Below are positions 1 to 5,719 of a DNA stretch of 8,555 nt, in pieces. The DNA is from an uncultured Loktanella sp. (GTDB taxonomy: Bacteria > Pseudomonadota > Alphaproteobacteria > Rhodobacterales > Rhodobacteraceae), in assembly GCA_913061335.1 (NCBI GenBank), contig CAJXTP010000126.1, positions 1 through 8,555 of the forward strand. Reading direction: 5' to 3'. The position numbers were made by a program, and so were the translations under genes. The first letter of the stretch is position 1, and each line of letters starts with the position of its first letter. Under the pieces are notes generated by a model, which saw only the letters and a program-made list of their open reading frames with translations, searched no databases and was not told the DNA's origin.

Positions 1-942
1 CAGCTCTGCATAACGCGGCATGATGCTGTCTTTAAGATGCCCAGCGCCGCTGTCCATTGTGATTTGCTCAATACCGCGGTGGGCTTCTAGCAGGACAGTT
101 CCGCCTGGTGTTTCATAAACGCCGCGAGACTTCATGCCGACAAAACGGTTCTCAACAAGGTCCAAACGACCGACGCCGTGCTTGCCGCCAAGCTCGTTCA
201 GTTTTGTCAAAACAGTCGCCGGAGACAGCATTTCGCCGTTAATAGACACTGCATCGCCCTGCTCGAACCCAATTTCAATGAACTCTGGCTCGTTTGGCGC
301 ATCCTCTGGGGACACCGTGCGCTGATACACATATTCTGGTGCTTCAACAGCTGGATCTTCCAGCACTTTACCTTCGGACGATGTGTGCAACAGGTTTGCA
401 TCGACACTAAATGGCGCATCGCCACGTTTGTCTTTTGCGACAGGGATCTGGTGCAGTTCAGCAAATTCGATCAGCTTCGTGCGGCTGGTCAGGTCCCATT
501 CACGCCAAGGCGCGATGACTTTAATGTCTGGGTTCAGCGCATAAGCTGCCAGCTCAAAACGAACCTGATCGTTGCCCTTACCAGTCGCTCCGTGGGACAC
601 GGCGTCGGCACCTTCAAGCGCTGCGATTTCAACGAGGCGTTTGGAAATCAGCGGACGCGCGATAGATGTACCAAGCAGATACAGACCTTCATACAGCGCA
701 TTAGCGCGGAACATTGGAAAGACGAAATCGCGCACGAATTCTTCGCGTAGGTCTTCGATATAGATTTTGGAGGCACCCATCGTTTCGGCCTTGGCGCGCG
801 CTGGCTCCAGCTCTTCGCCCTGCCCCAAATCGGCAGTAAACGTTACAACTTCACAGTTATATTCAGTTTGCAGCCACTTGAGGATGATCGAGGTATCCAG
901 ACCACCAGAATATGCGAGAACAACTTTTTTCGGAGCGGACAT
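1..942 (-). CDS. argG: Argininosuccinate synthase, N-terminal ~314 residues (3' end outside window)
   Basis: This enzyme joins citrulline and aspartate with ATP to give argininosuccinate, the penultimate step of arginine synthesis in the cytoplasm. Reading the minus strand from the ATG at 942-940 gives MSAPKKVVLAYSGGLDTS, where residues 10-18 are the PP-loop ATP-pyrophosphatase motif AYSGGLDTS. The family signature SHGATGKGNDQVRFE lies at residues 116-130 and binds nucleotide and citrulline/aspartate. The GGKHGVGRLDLVENRFVGMKSRG stretch expected further on is also present. The frame is open to base 1 and ends at ...MPRYAEL. The family is about 400-410 residues long, so roughly 90 C-terminal residues lie beyond the left edge. 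A weak ribosome site (AAAAGG) ends about 10 nt before the start. The gene is divergent from the membrane-protein gene at 1084. No frameshift or missing motif is seen. Identification is very secure. Confidence 0.97.
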   Translation of the reverse strand, partial: MSAPKKVVLAYSGGLDTSIILKWLQTEYNCEVVTFTADLGQGEELEPARAKAETMGASKIYIEDLREEFVRDFVFPMFRANALYEGLYLLGTSIARPLISKRLVEIAALEGADAVSHGATGKGNDQVRFELAAYALNPDIKVIAPWREWDLTSRTKLIEFAELHQIPVAKDKRGDAPFSVDANLLHTSSEGKVLEDPAVEAPEYVYQRTVSPEDAPNEPEFIEIGFEQGDAVSINGEMLSPATVLTKLNELGGKHGVGRLDLVENRFVGMKSRGVYETPGGTVLLEAHRGIEQITMDSGAGHLKDSIMPRYAEL

Positions 943-1083
943 GAGGGCAAGCCTTTTCAGATGCGTGAATTTTCCTGCGAGTTAACGGGTTTTGTGAGGC
1001 CGCGCAAGGATAGCGGATTGACGGGGCAGCGCGCGTGATGCAACCAAGGGCAGACTATTTTGAATGTAAAAGGAATTTAGCCG
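943..1083. promoter_or_regulatory. Divergent intergenic region between argG and the 264-aa membrane protein gene
   Basis: This 141-bp gap must hold the promoters of both divergent genes. On the plus strand AGGA at 1071-1074 sits 9 nt before the ATG at 1084 and is a good ribosome site. A TTGACG at 1018-1023 resembles a -35 box, but no matching -10 lies 16-18 bp downstream (the bases there are caacca-like). TATTTT at 1056-1061 is too far away to pair with it. On the minus strand TTGCGC, then 17 bp, then TAACTC is a possible but poor promoter for argG. I see no clear ARG-box-like palindrome, attenuator hairpin or terminator. Assigning promoters here is inference only. Confidence 0.35.
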
Positions 1084-1878
1084 ATGGCTTGGAATATTGT
1101 GCGACACGCGTTTGCGATGGTTTTTAACAACTTTGGACAGGCGCTGCGCGCTACTGTCGGGCCAGGACTTTTGCTTATGGCAGCTTGGCTGTTGTTTTTT
1201 GTTCTGACAGGACTTCGGCTTGATATCGTCGACGGCAACACCGACCCTGCAACAATTCCGGATGGTATCTCGAGGCTTTCGCTTTTGTTGATCCTCCCGC
1301 TGCTGGCATTTTCGTTCTTTGTGATGGGGTGGATCGCCGTCGCGTGGCATCGCTTTATTCTGTTGGAAGAATACTCAGGCATTCTTCCTGCATCAACTGG
1401 TCGTCCGATTTGGGGTTACATCGGGAAAAGTTTGTTGCTGGGACTTGTGTTGGGCTTGGCAGCTATTCCGCTAAGCATGGTTATCGGCCTCGTTACCTTG
1501 CCCTTCTTGAGTGCAGGGGCCGGACCATCCGTTATCGTATTTGCGATTTCCGGCCTATTGATCGGAACTGTCATTGGGATTCTGTGGTTTCGTACCGCAA
1601 TTTGCCTGCCCGCCAAGGCCGTTGGTAAAAACATGACCTTTCGCGAAGCGTGGACATATACGCGTGAAATAAAAGGCAAAATCGTCGGTGTAACGGTAAT
1701 TATTGTGGGCTTGAATATTTGCGCTGGCCTTGTTCTGGAAATTGTTTTCTCTGGCGTGCCAGTGATGTCACTCGTGGCTGAACTTGCAATCAACTGGGTC
1801 TCAATGATGGTCGGGATCAGCGTCCTCACTACCATCTACGGTCATGTGGTTGAGGGCCGCCCGTTGTCGGGTAGCTAG
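1084..1878 (+). CDS. Polytopic inner-membrane protein of unknown function, 264 aa
   Basis: I do not recognise a named family with confidence. The protein is strongly hydrophobic, with about six likely membrane segments near residues 22-43, 63-88, 114-140, 147-168, 199-222 and 228-252, and no cleavable signal peptide. A short polar N-terminus (MAWNIVRHAFAMVFNNFGQALR) looks amphipathic. Two motifs stand out. WHRFILLEE (88-96) follows segment two. WFRTAICLPAKAVGKNMTFREAW (168-190) follows segment four and looks like a conserved cytoplasmic loop. From memory, proteins with such WHRF and RxxxxLPAxAxG...REAW patterns are common as hypotheticals in Rhodobacterales. No transporter, enzyme or channel signature is seen. 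The ATG at 1084 has AGGA 9 nt upstream. The gene stands alone: argG is divergent upstream, and it converges on the Nudix gene with overlapping stops. The CDS is secure, the function unknown. Confidence 0.85.
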   Translation: MAWNIVRHAFAMVFNNFGQALRATVGPGLLLMAAWLLFFVLTGLRLDIVDGNTDPATIPDGISRLSLLLILPLLAFSFFVMGWIAVAWHRFILLEEYSGILPASTGRPIWGYIGKSLLLGLVLGLAAIPLSMVIGLVTLPFLSAGAGPSVIVFAISGLLIGTVIGILWFRTAICLPAKAVGKNMTFREAWTYTREIKGKIVGVTVIIVGLNICAGLVLEIVFSGVPVMSLVAELAINWVSMMVGISVLTTIYGHVVEGRPLSGS

Positions 1879-2312
1879 AACGACAAGTTCGCCACAAACG
1901 CAGCGTCGCCATCATTCGACAGTTCTTGAATGGCGTCGCTGGGGTACATCCAGACGGCTTCGTGGCCTGCTTCGCTTGCGGGGCCATGCCGTCTGATCGG
2001 CATCGCCGTATAGATATGGCATAGCTTTTCTGCGTGCATGTCATAGTCGGGCATCCAGACAAACTTGCGGAATGCGCCAAGGCGGCGGGGTTTTGCGATG
2101 CTCCAACCGGTTTCCTCGAATACTTCGCGGTGAAGCGCCTGCAACGGGCTTTCGCCTGCATCAATTCCGCCACCGGGGAGTTGGAATTCGTAATGCGGCG
2201 CGGCTTGGTAGGTGAGCAAAAGTTGTCCCGCATTGGGCAAAATTGCATAGACGCCGGGGCGCAATGTGTACCGCTGCCCGACTTTGGGTGAATTTCCGTA
2301 CCGTTTGATCAT
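1875..2312 (-). CDS. Nudix hydrolase, 145 aa
   Basis: A small cytoplasmic pyrophosphohydrolase of the Nudix superfamily, which splits nucleoside diphosphates linked to another group (X) using Mg2+. Residues 48-70 form a full Nudix box, GX5EX7REVFEETGW, preceded by the usual FQLPGGG. Only the last position (W70) departs from the aliphatic consensus, and W is often seen there. The substrate cannot be read from the sequence: it could be an ADP-sugar, (d)NTP, dinucleoside polyphosphate or capped RNA. I chose the ATG at 2312-2310 because AAGGGGG (2318-2324, minus strand) sits 5 nt upstream and the protein then starts MIKRYG just before the domain. The same frame stays open to an ATG at 2402, but that would run through the hslO promoter and ribosome site and add 30 residues unlike the family. 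It converges on the gene at 1084 and diverges from hslO. Confidence 0.9.
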   Translation of the reverse strand: MIKRYGNSPKVGQRYTLRPGVYAILPNAGQLLLTYQAAPHYEFQLPGGGIDAGESPLQALHREVFEETGWSIAKPRRLGAFRKFVWMPDYDMHAEKLCHIYTAMPIRRHGPASEAGHEAVWMYPSDAIQELSNDGDAAFVANLSF

Positions 2313-2317
2313 CAATG

Positions 2318-2324
2318 CCCCCTT
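2318..2324 (-). promoter_or_regulatory. Ribosome binding site deciding the Nudix start
   Basis: Read on the minus strand this is AAGGGGG, 5 nt before the ATG at 2312-2310. It supports that start over the longer frame that begins at 2402. Its CAAGG part is the complement of the CTTG -35 box of the opposing hslO promoter. Confidence 0.7.
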
Positions 2325-2352
2325 GGACCGTGGCTTGTCCTGCCTATATAGG
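2322..2352 (+). promoter_or_regulatory. Putative RpoH (sigma-32) heat-shock promoter of hslO
   Basis: CTTG at 2322-2325, a 17-bp spacer, then CCTATATAGG at 2343-2352. As I recall it, the alphaproteobacterial heat-shock promoter pattern is CTTG-N17-CYTATNTNNG, and every fixed position agrees. The next base pair of the -35 (GA, giving CTTGGA) is close to the CTTGAA often seen. Transcription would start near 2357-2359, leaving a ~30-nt leader before the hslO ATG. Heat-shock control of Hsp33 is known in other bacteria, so the gene fits the promoter. The consensus is from memory and no start site has been measured. Confidence 0.65.
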
Positions 2353-2377
2353 CGCGGTATGCCAATTCCGCACATGT

Positions 2378-2384
2378 AAGGAAA
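2378..2384 (+). promoter_or_regulatory. Ribosome binding site of hslO
   Basis: AAGGAAA lies 4-10 nt before the ATG at 2389, an ordinary strong Shine-Dalgarno match that fixes the hslO start. Confidence 0.75.
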
Positions 2385-2388
2385 GCCC

Positions 2389-3378
2389 ATGACCACAGGC
2401 AAGATTGCTTGGGACGATACCGTCCTGCCATTTCAACTTGATGCCTCTGATATTCGGGGGCGCGTCGCGCGTTTGGATACGGCATTTGAAGAAATTCTGG
2501 CCCAGCACGATTATCCTCCGCTGATTGAAAGCTTGGTGGCCGAGATGGCGTTGCTGACCGCGATGATTGGCCAGTCGATGAAAACCCGTTGGAAGTTGTC
2601 GTTGCAAGTCCGCGGCGATGGTCCTGCGCGCCTGATCGCCACCGATTATTATGCGCCGACTGCTGATGGCGAACCTGCCCGCATCCGCGCCTACGCGTCG
2701 TATGACAAAGATAGACTGGATCACAGTGCAGTGCCGTTTAGCCAGATCGGCAAAGGGTACTTTGCGATTCTGATTGATCAGGGCGAAGATATGACCCCGT
2801 ATCAAGGGATCACGCCGATTGCTGGTGAATCGTTGGCAGCATGCGCGCAGACGTATTTTTCGCAATCAGAGCAGTTGCCGACACGGTTCGAGCTGTCCTT
2901 TGGTCGCAGCCAAGTCCCCGGTGAAACTGAACAGTGGCGCGCTGGTGGGATGATGTTGCAGCAGATGCCAAAGGCGTCTCCGCATGTGACGGGTGACGGT
3001 GGATCTGGCGAAGATGGGTTGCTTGAGGCCGCTGATATATTGACGGATGGAGAGTCTGAAAACTGGATTCGCGCCAACGCATTGCTGGATACGGTCAACG
3101 AGATTGAATTGATTGGTCCGACAGTGACACCAGCCGATCTGTTGCTTCGTCTGTTCCATCAAGAAAAACCGCGCGTCTATGACCCGCAGCCAGTCAAGTT
3201 TGGATGCACATGTTCTGCGGATAAAGTGCGCCAGTCCTTGTCGATTTATTCGGCCAAAGACATCGAATATATGACAACGGACGAGGGCACGGTTACTGCG
3301 GACTGCCAGTTCTGTGGATCGCATTACACTTTCGATCCGACATCGCTTGGGTTCGAGGCGAAAAGTGAAGGCGCCTGA
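2389..3378 (+). CDS. hslO: Hsp33 redox-regulated molecular chaperone
   Basis: A cytoplasmic holdase that is inactive while its four C-terminal cysteines bind zinc. Oxidants combined with heat or bleach activate it by forming disulfides and unfolding the linker, after which it protects unfolding proteins. The 329-residue product has the Hsp33 N-terminal domain (from about residue 10, with DIRGRVARLD at 21-30 and the long LIESLVAEMALLTAMIG helix at 45-61). The linker is rich in acidic residues. The zinc centre is C273-x-C275, 30 residues, then C306-x2-C309, matching the CXC-X27-32-CXXC rule, so the redox switch looks intact. It is slightly longer than the ~290 residues of E. coli Hsp33, as is common in alphaproteobacteria. 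The ATG at 2389 has AAGGAAA just upstream. It is the first gene of the plus-strand cluster, behind a putative RpoH promoter, and its last 14 bases overlap the next gene. Confidence 0.96.
   Translation: MTTGKIAWDDTVLPFQLDASDIRGRVARLDTAFEEILAQHDYPPLIESLVAEMALLTAMIGQSMKTRWKLSLQVRGDGPARLIATDYYAPTADGEPARIRAYASYDKDRLDHSAVPFSQIGKGYFAILIDQGEDMTPYQGITPIAGESLAACAQTYFSQSEQLPTRFELSFGRSQVPGETEQWRAGGMMLQQMPKASPHVTGDGGSGEDGLLEAADILTDGESENWIRANALLDTVNEIELIGPTVTPADLLLRLFHQEKPRVYDPQPVKFGCTCSADKVRQSLSIYSAKDIEYMTTDEGTVTADCQFCGSHYTFDPTSLGFEAKSEGA
3355..3358 (+). promoter_or_regulatory. Ribosome binding site inside hslO for a GTG start
   Basis: GAGG here is 6 nt upstream of the GTG at 3365. The next in-frame ATG (3395) has no such site. 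This decides in favour of the GTG, giving a 14-bp overlap with the hslO 3' end. Confidence 0.6.
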
Positions 3379-3958
3379 TCTACGCCAAACATTGATGGAT
3401 GCGCTGTCTAAGACGGGCCGCGCATCCTCTGACTATGACTTGAACAAAGATGTGGTTTTACCGACAGGTCGCAAGTTGACCCCTGCGTCGGTGTTGATCG
3501 CGGTGCGTGCGGATACGGGCCGCGTCATCTTGACCAAGCGGTCTGCCAAGCTGAAACATCACCCCGGTCAGATCGCTTTTGCTGGCGGGAAACAGGATGC
3601 CAATGATGCGAACGCAATTGCCGCGGCGTTGCGTGAAGCGCGCGAAGAAATCGGGCTGATGCCTGATAGTGTCGAAGTCCTTGGCACGCTGCCCCCCCAC
3701 GAAACAGTCACCGGATACATCGTTACACCTGTTATTGCGTTGGTTCATGGCGCGTTTGATCCGAGACCCGAATTAGGCGAAGTTTCCGAGGTGTTCGAGG
3801 TTCCGTTGAGCCACGTACTAGACCCCGCAATGTTTCGTGTTGAGGGCCGTCGCTGGCAGGGTCACCGTCGCCAGTATTTTGTTGTTCCTTACGGCCCCTA
3901 TTACATTTGGGGTGCCACTGCGCGCATCCTGCGTGCGCTCGCGGATCGTATGACATGA
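3365..3958 (+). CDS. CoA-pyrophosphatase-like Nudix hydrolase (NudL/YeaB type), 197 aa
   Basis: Probably a cytoplasmic Nudix enzyme that cleaves coenzyme A (perhaps preferably oxidised or acyl forms) to 4'-phosphopantetheine derivatives and 3',5'-ADP. The CoA-pyrophosphatase signature is visible at residues 56-75, ILTKRSAKLKHHPGQIAFAGG, the family's LLTxRSxxxxxHxGQxxFPGG with A for P. It is followed by a Nudix box ending in REAREEIGL (90-98). The usual first glutamate of the box is not in the standard register. Relatives carry D/E around here, and D78 and D81 are candidates. The start is taken as GTG 3365, with GAGG 6 nt upstream; ATG 3395 (would start MDALSK) lacks a ribosome site. The 5' end overlaps hslO by 14 bp and the stop overlaps cca as ATGA, so translation is likely coupled. 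Family assignment is solid; the exact substrate is inferred. Confidence 0.88.
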   Translation: MKAPDLRQTLMDALSKTGRASSDYDLNKDVVLPTGRKLTPASVLIAVRADTGRVILTKRSAKLKHHPGQIAFAGGKQDANDANAIAAALREAREEIGLMPDSVEVLGTLPPHETVTGYIVTPVIALVHGAFDPRPELGEVSEVFEVPLSHVLDPAMFRVEGRRWQGHRRQYFVVPYGPYYIWGATARILRALADRMT

Positions 3959-5082
3959 CAGTGCTTGACGCCCCTTGGTTGTACGGCCCCGCTCGCGCTG
4001 TTTGCTTAATGCTCGAAGGTGCCGGTTATCAGGCTTGGTTCGTTGGTGGGGCCGTGCGCAATGCGTTGATCGACGCGCCAGTGTCTGACCTTGATCTATC
4101 CACCGACGCGCGCCCCGAAACCGTGATGATGCTTGCCAAGGCCGCCGGGTTGAAAGCCATCCCAACTGGTATCGACCACGGTACAGTCACAATTGTGTCT
4201 AAGGGCGAACCGGTCGAAGTCACCACGTTCCGCCGTGATGTTGCCACCGATGGTCGGCACGCCGTCGTGGCTTTTTCTGACACGATGGAAGACGATGCGC
4301 GCCGCCGCGATTTCACGATGAACGCGCTTTATTGCGATATGCGTGGGCAGGTGGCGGACCCACTGGACGGCTTGCCAGACCTGCGTGTCCGCCGCATTCG
4401 TTTCATCGAAAACCCCGTGACACGGATCAAAGAAGACTACCTACGCATCCTGCGGTTCTTCCGGTTCTATGCTTGGTATGGCGATACTGATGCAGGCATC
4501 GATGCGGACGGACTTGCCGCCTGTGCGATGTATGCGGATGGCTTGGATGCATTGTCGGCAGAGCGGGTGACGTCCGAGATGCTAAAGCTATTGTCTGCGC
4601 CCGACCCAGCACCTGCAGTGGCGGCAATGGGTCAGTCGGGTGTGTTGATGCATATTTTGCCAGGTTCGGCGCGTGATGTGGTCGCTGTGTTGGTACATCT
4701 TGAACAAATTTTGGGGCTAGATCCCGATCCGATCCGGCGGCTTGTCGCGCTTGGTGGAGAGCGGGATTGCTTGCGGTTATCGAACGCCCAGCAAGCTGCA
4801 GTTGATGTCCGACTAGCAGATATGCCGCTGACTGAGCTGGCCTACCGCCATGGGGCGGGTGCCGCGACAGATCGGTATTTGATCGAACAAGCTAGCATGA
4901 CCCAACCTGTTGATGCGAAGCGTTTGGCTGACTTCGAGTCCGCAGCAGGCCAAGTATTTCCTGTGAGGGCCGCCGACCTGATGCCCGCGCTACAAGGTGC
5001 CGCTCTTGGTAAGGCGTTGAGGTTGGCAGAGGCAAAATGGATTGAATCTGGCTTTACCTTGACCAAAGCTGACCTTCTTTGA
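3955..5082 (+). CDS. cca: CCA tRNA nucleotidyltransferase (class II, pol-beta type), 375 aa
   Basis: Builds or repairs the 3' CCA end of tRNAs from CTP and ATP without a nucleic acid template. The catalytic head is clear: WFVGGAVRNAL (28-38) is the nucleotidyltransferase GG motif and DLDLST (45-50) carries the metal-binding D45 and D47. VEVTTFRRD (87-95) follows, then RRDFTMNAL (117-125), which selects the incoming base, and DYLRILRFFRF (161-171) of the neck. ERVTSEMLKLL (203-213) marks the RNA-binding part. The frame is open from an ATG at 3907, but the ATG at 3955 is preferred: it forms an ATGA overlap with the preceding stop and starts MTVLDAPWLYG, just ahead of the domain. Relaxed C-terminal residues give no HD domain, so the E. 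coli-type phosphohydrolase extension is absent. Whether it adds all of CCA or only part cannot be told by eye, but alphaproteobacteria normally have one enzyme. Confidence 0.94.
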   Translation: MTVLDAPWLYGPARAVCLMLEGAGYQAWFVGGAVRNALIDAPVSDLDLSTDARPETVMMLAKAAGLKAIPTGIDHGTVTIVSKGEPVEVTTFRRDVATDGRHAVVAFSDTMEDDARRRDFTMNALYCDMRGQVADPLDGLPDLRVRRIRFIENPVTRIKEDYLRILRFFRFYAWYGDTDAGIDADGLAACAMYADGLDALSAERVTSEMLKLLSAPDPAPAVAAMGQSGVLMHILPGSARDVVAVLVHLEQILGLDPDPIRRLVALGGERDCLRLSNAQQAAVDVRLADMPLTELAYRHGAGAATDRYLIEQASMTQPVDAKRLADFESAAGQVFPVRAADLMPALQGAALGKALRLAEAKWIESGFTLTKADLL

Positions 5083-5672
5083 GCAATCCAGACGCCATCT
5101 ATCTGATGATGACATATGTTTTCGTCGGTTTGTTTTCGCCGGGTCCAAACGTGGTCTTGTTAACGGCATCTGGCGCACGGTTCGGATTCAGGGCGACAGT
5201 GCCTCATATCCTTGGCGTGGCGCTGGGCGTTGGGATTATTGCTGGGCTGACGGGGTTGGGGATCGGCGTTCTGATCCTGACTGTTCCGTGGCTTATATTT
5301 GGTCTTAAGATTATCGCGGCCCTTTGGATTTTGTGGATGGCATGGGGGTTGTGGCAAGCACGTCCTGTCACAAAACGTGAAACGGGCATTCGGCCGTTTA
5401 CGTTTGTCGAGGCGGTGTTGTTCCAAGCCGTGAACCCAAAGATTTGGATCGTCGCATTGGCCGCCGCGATCTATGTCGCGGAGTTTCCGCCAACCCAACA
5501 GGCGATGTATCTGGCGGCGGCATTTTCAGGTATCAACTTGTTCGTTTGCCTGTTCTGGACATGGGCAGGCACGTTGCTGTCATTGCTGTTAAACAACCCA
5601 CGCGCATGGTTGATATTCATGCGGATTATGGCCGTTGCGCTGGCAGGTTTTTCGCTGGCTGTTTTCCTCTGA
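5079..5672 (+). CDS. LysE/RhtB-family exporter, 197 aa
   Basis: An inner-membrane exporter of the LysE superfamily, whose members pump out amino acids or related small molecules. Substrate unknown. Family marks are FSPGPNVVLL (19-28), GARFGFRAT (32-40), the FQAVNPKIW loop (115-123) and about six membrane segments (near 8-30, 43-66, 69-92, 122-134, 143-168 and 176-197). The start is taken as TTG 5079, overlapping the cca stop as TTGA. It places SPGPN at residues 20-24, as usual in the family. The in-frame ATGATG at 5106-5111 is possible but has no visible ribosome site and would trim the first helix. TTG is an uncommon start and no clear Shine-Dalgarno is seen, so expression probably relies on coupling with cca. 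It is followed by a 47-bp gap and then the ABC genes. Confidence 0.88.
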   Translation: MSNPDAIYLMMTYVFVGLFSPGPNVVLLTASGARFGFRATVPHILGVALGVGIIAGLTGLGIGVLILTVPWLIFGLKIIAALWILWMAWGLWQARPVTKRETGIRPFTFVEAVLFQAVNPKIWIVALAAAIYVAEFPPTQQAMYLAAAFSGINLFVCLFWTWAGTLLSLLLNNPRAWLIFMRIMAVALAGFSLAVFL

Positions 5673-5719
5673 CCTGAACCACGCTATGTCTGGGGTATTA
5701 CAACTAAAGGCAGACCCAG
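5673..5719 (+). promoter_or_regulatory. Short gap with ribosome site before the ABC exporter pair
   Basis: AAAGG at 5706-5710 lies 9 nt before the ATG at 5720 and is a likely ribosome site. A TATTAC at 5696-5701 faintly resembles a -10 box, but nothing like TTGACA lies 17 bp upstream. No hairpin with a T-run is seen, so read-through from lysE is expected. Confidence 0.4.

Noticed and set aside
178..750. Long plus-strand open frame (190 codons) opposite argG
   Set aside because: It is fully antisense to the well-conserved argG coding sequence, shows no recognisable domain, and has no supporting ribosome site.
1018..1061. TTGACG (1018-1023) plus TATTTT (1056-1061) as a sigma-70 promoter for the membrane protein
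   Set aside because: The spacer is 32 bp, far beyond the usual 16-18, and no acceptable -10 exists at the right distance.
2313..2402. Extended Nudix start at 2402 adding 30 residues
   Set aside because: It would cross the hslO promoter and ribosome site and has no good Shine-Dalgarno; the ATG at 2312 has AAGGGGG 5 nt upstream.
3692..3698. Run of seven C in the CoA-pyrophosphatase-like gene as a possible frameshift or phase-variation tract
   Set aside because: The frame is intact through it (LGTLPPHETVTGY fits the family) and the run is short for this GC content.
5673..5719. Terminator after lysE
   Set aside because: No stem-loop followed by a T-run is visible in the 47-bp gap, so the ABC pair is probably read from the same transcript or from an unseen internal promoter.
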